Shown here: positions 63,588 through 64,000 of the stretch, piece by piece
How positions within the stretch are numbered: the first letter of the stretch is position 1
How the letters are laid out: each line of letters opens with the position of its first letter
Assembly: GCF_016924835.1 (NCBI RefSeq)
Contig: NZ_CP070480.1
Span: 1,860,001 to 1,924,000, forward strand
Direction of reading: 5' to 3'
Length of the DNA stretch: 64,000 nt
Source: Rothia sp. ZJ932
GTDB lineage: Bacteria > Actinomycetota > Actinomycetes > Actinomycetales > Micrococcaceae
The notes under the pieces: generated by a model
What the model saw: the letters and a program-made list of their open reading frames with translations, nothing else
Told to the model about the DNA's origin: nothing
Database searches by the model: none
Translations under genes and position numbers: made by a program

Positions 63588-64000
63588 TTAGGAAGCGTTG
63601 CGAGTGTTTTTGATAGCCTTCGACATACGATCCAGCACGTCGGTCTCGTTCACTGCCCACATCAGTGACAGCGGTGAGGTTGCAGAAAGGGCAAGACCGA
63701 AGGTCTTATCGGCTTCAAAGACCACTGCGTCGTTCTTGATTGCGGGCATCTGTGCAAACAAATCGTTGCTCTTAACCTTCTCGATCTCGTCTTCAGTATT
63801 CACCCACGCCCAGACAACATCCGCCTCAACCTGATCCATGACCTCAGCTGAGACATTGACAAAGAAGCTGTCAGCAGAACCCTCATTTTCTTTGATGTAA
63901 GGAGCTAACTCCATGCCCATGAGACTGAAGAAACGCGGACGCGCGTCTATTGAGGTATAGGCACCGAAAGTGTTCTGTTCGAGGTCAAAAGCGCCAGCGA
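63588..64000 (-). CDS. iron-siderophore ABC transporter substrate-binding protein (partial)
   Basis: The reverse frame is open from the right edge to a stop at 63588, giving the last about 136 residues. The text reads AGAFDLEQNTFGAYTSIDARPRFF at the edge, then MGMELAPYIKENEGSADSFFV and EVMDQVEADVVWAWVNTEDE, and DDALVF-like KNDAVVFEADKTFGL. This is the C-terminal lobe of a periplasmic binding-protein-like domain (FecB/FhuD type). The signal peptide and N-lobe lie outside the window. First gene of the iron-siderophore operon by position. Confidence 0.88.
   Translation of the reverse strand, partial: AGAFDLEQNTFGAYTSIDARPRFFSLMGMELAPYIKENEGSADSFFVNVSAEVMDQVEADVVWAWVNTEDEIEKVKSNDLFAQMPAIKNDAVVFEADKTFGLALSATSPLSLMWAVNETDVLDRMSKAIKNTRNAS

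Noticed and set aside
1-64000. CRISPR array, prophage or insertion sequence
   Set aside because: No regularly spaced repeats, phage structural genes or transposase signatures were seen on either strand.

Overview
The window is a chromosomal stretch of a mid-GC actinobacterium. The markers are a dnaK-grpE-dnaJ-hspR operon with HAIR operators, DUF6350 and DUF4235 proteins, a YkoEDC-type ECF transporter under a TPP riboswitch, and a DtpA/PCuAC-style copper operon. The moderate GC and gene set suggest Micrococcaceae, most likely a Rothia-like species. This is inference from gene content; no 16S or marker search was possible.

Layout. 1-3.3 kb: the start of a DUF6350 membrane protein, an SDR oxidoreductase, a PIN-domain/antitoxin-like pair and a lipoprotein. 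3.3-7 kb: a large SWIM-SNF2 helicase. 7-11.7 kb: a four-gene deoxyribose-type sugar cassette (kinase, DeoX-like mutarotase, FucP-type permease, SorC regulator) bracketed by two direct copies of a 70-bp repeat. 11.7-23 kb: DUF808, aldo/keto reductase, GtrA, Tex, an unusual repeat protein, an HNH nuclease, an MFS exporter, a CycA-like permease and a small membrane protein. 23-27.7 kb: two AGCS alanine/glycine:Na+ symporters flanking trmB. 27.9-32.1 kb: the heat-shock operon. 32.4-37 kb: LMW phosphatase, P-loop kinase, Bcr/CflA exporter, class IV aminotransferase and Zn alcohol dehydrogenase. 37.2-40.3 kb: the ykoEDC thiamine-precursor ECF importer. 40.5-42.4 kb: DUF4235 and a decayed XRE-Fic locus. 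42.5-52.9 kb: UMF1 transporter, HPr-kinase-like ATPase, dCTP deaminase, tRNA-Gly(CCC), MauE-thioredoxin fusion, methyltransferase, PH-domain protein, thioredoxin-NHL protein and amino-acid permease. 52.9-57.7 kb: copper operon (CopC, PCuAC, Dyp peroxidase, CopD-CtaG). 57.9-59 kb: HU and zinc-independent ribosomal proteins S14, L33 and L28. 59.6-64 kb: siderophore/iron ABC uptake operon with a siderophore-interacting reductase, running off the right edge.

Metal homeostasis recurs: copper delivery to oxidases and a secreted heme peroxidase, iron-siderophore import and zinc-sparing ribosomal proteins. Nutrient scavenging is the other theme (deoxyribose, alanine/glycine, thiamine precursor). No prophage, IS element or CRISPR array was seen. 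The most notable unexplained structures are a 70-bp inverted-repeat-ended element in three copies, two of them exactly framing the sugar cassette, and a strongly over-represented GGACGCGCG/CGCGCGTCC word (17 sites found by eye in 64 kb).
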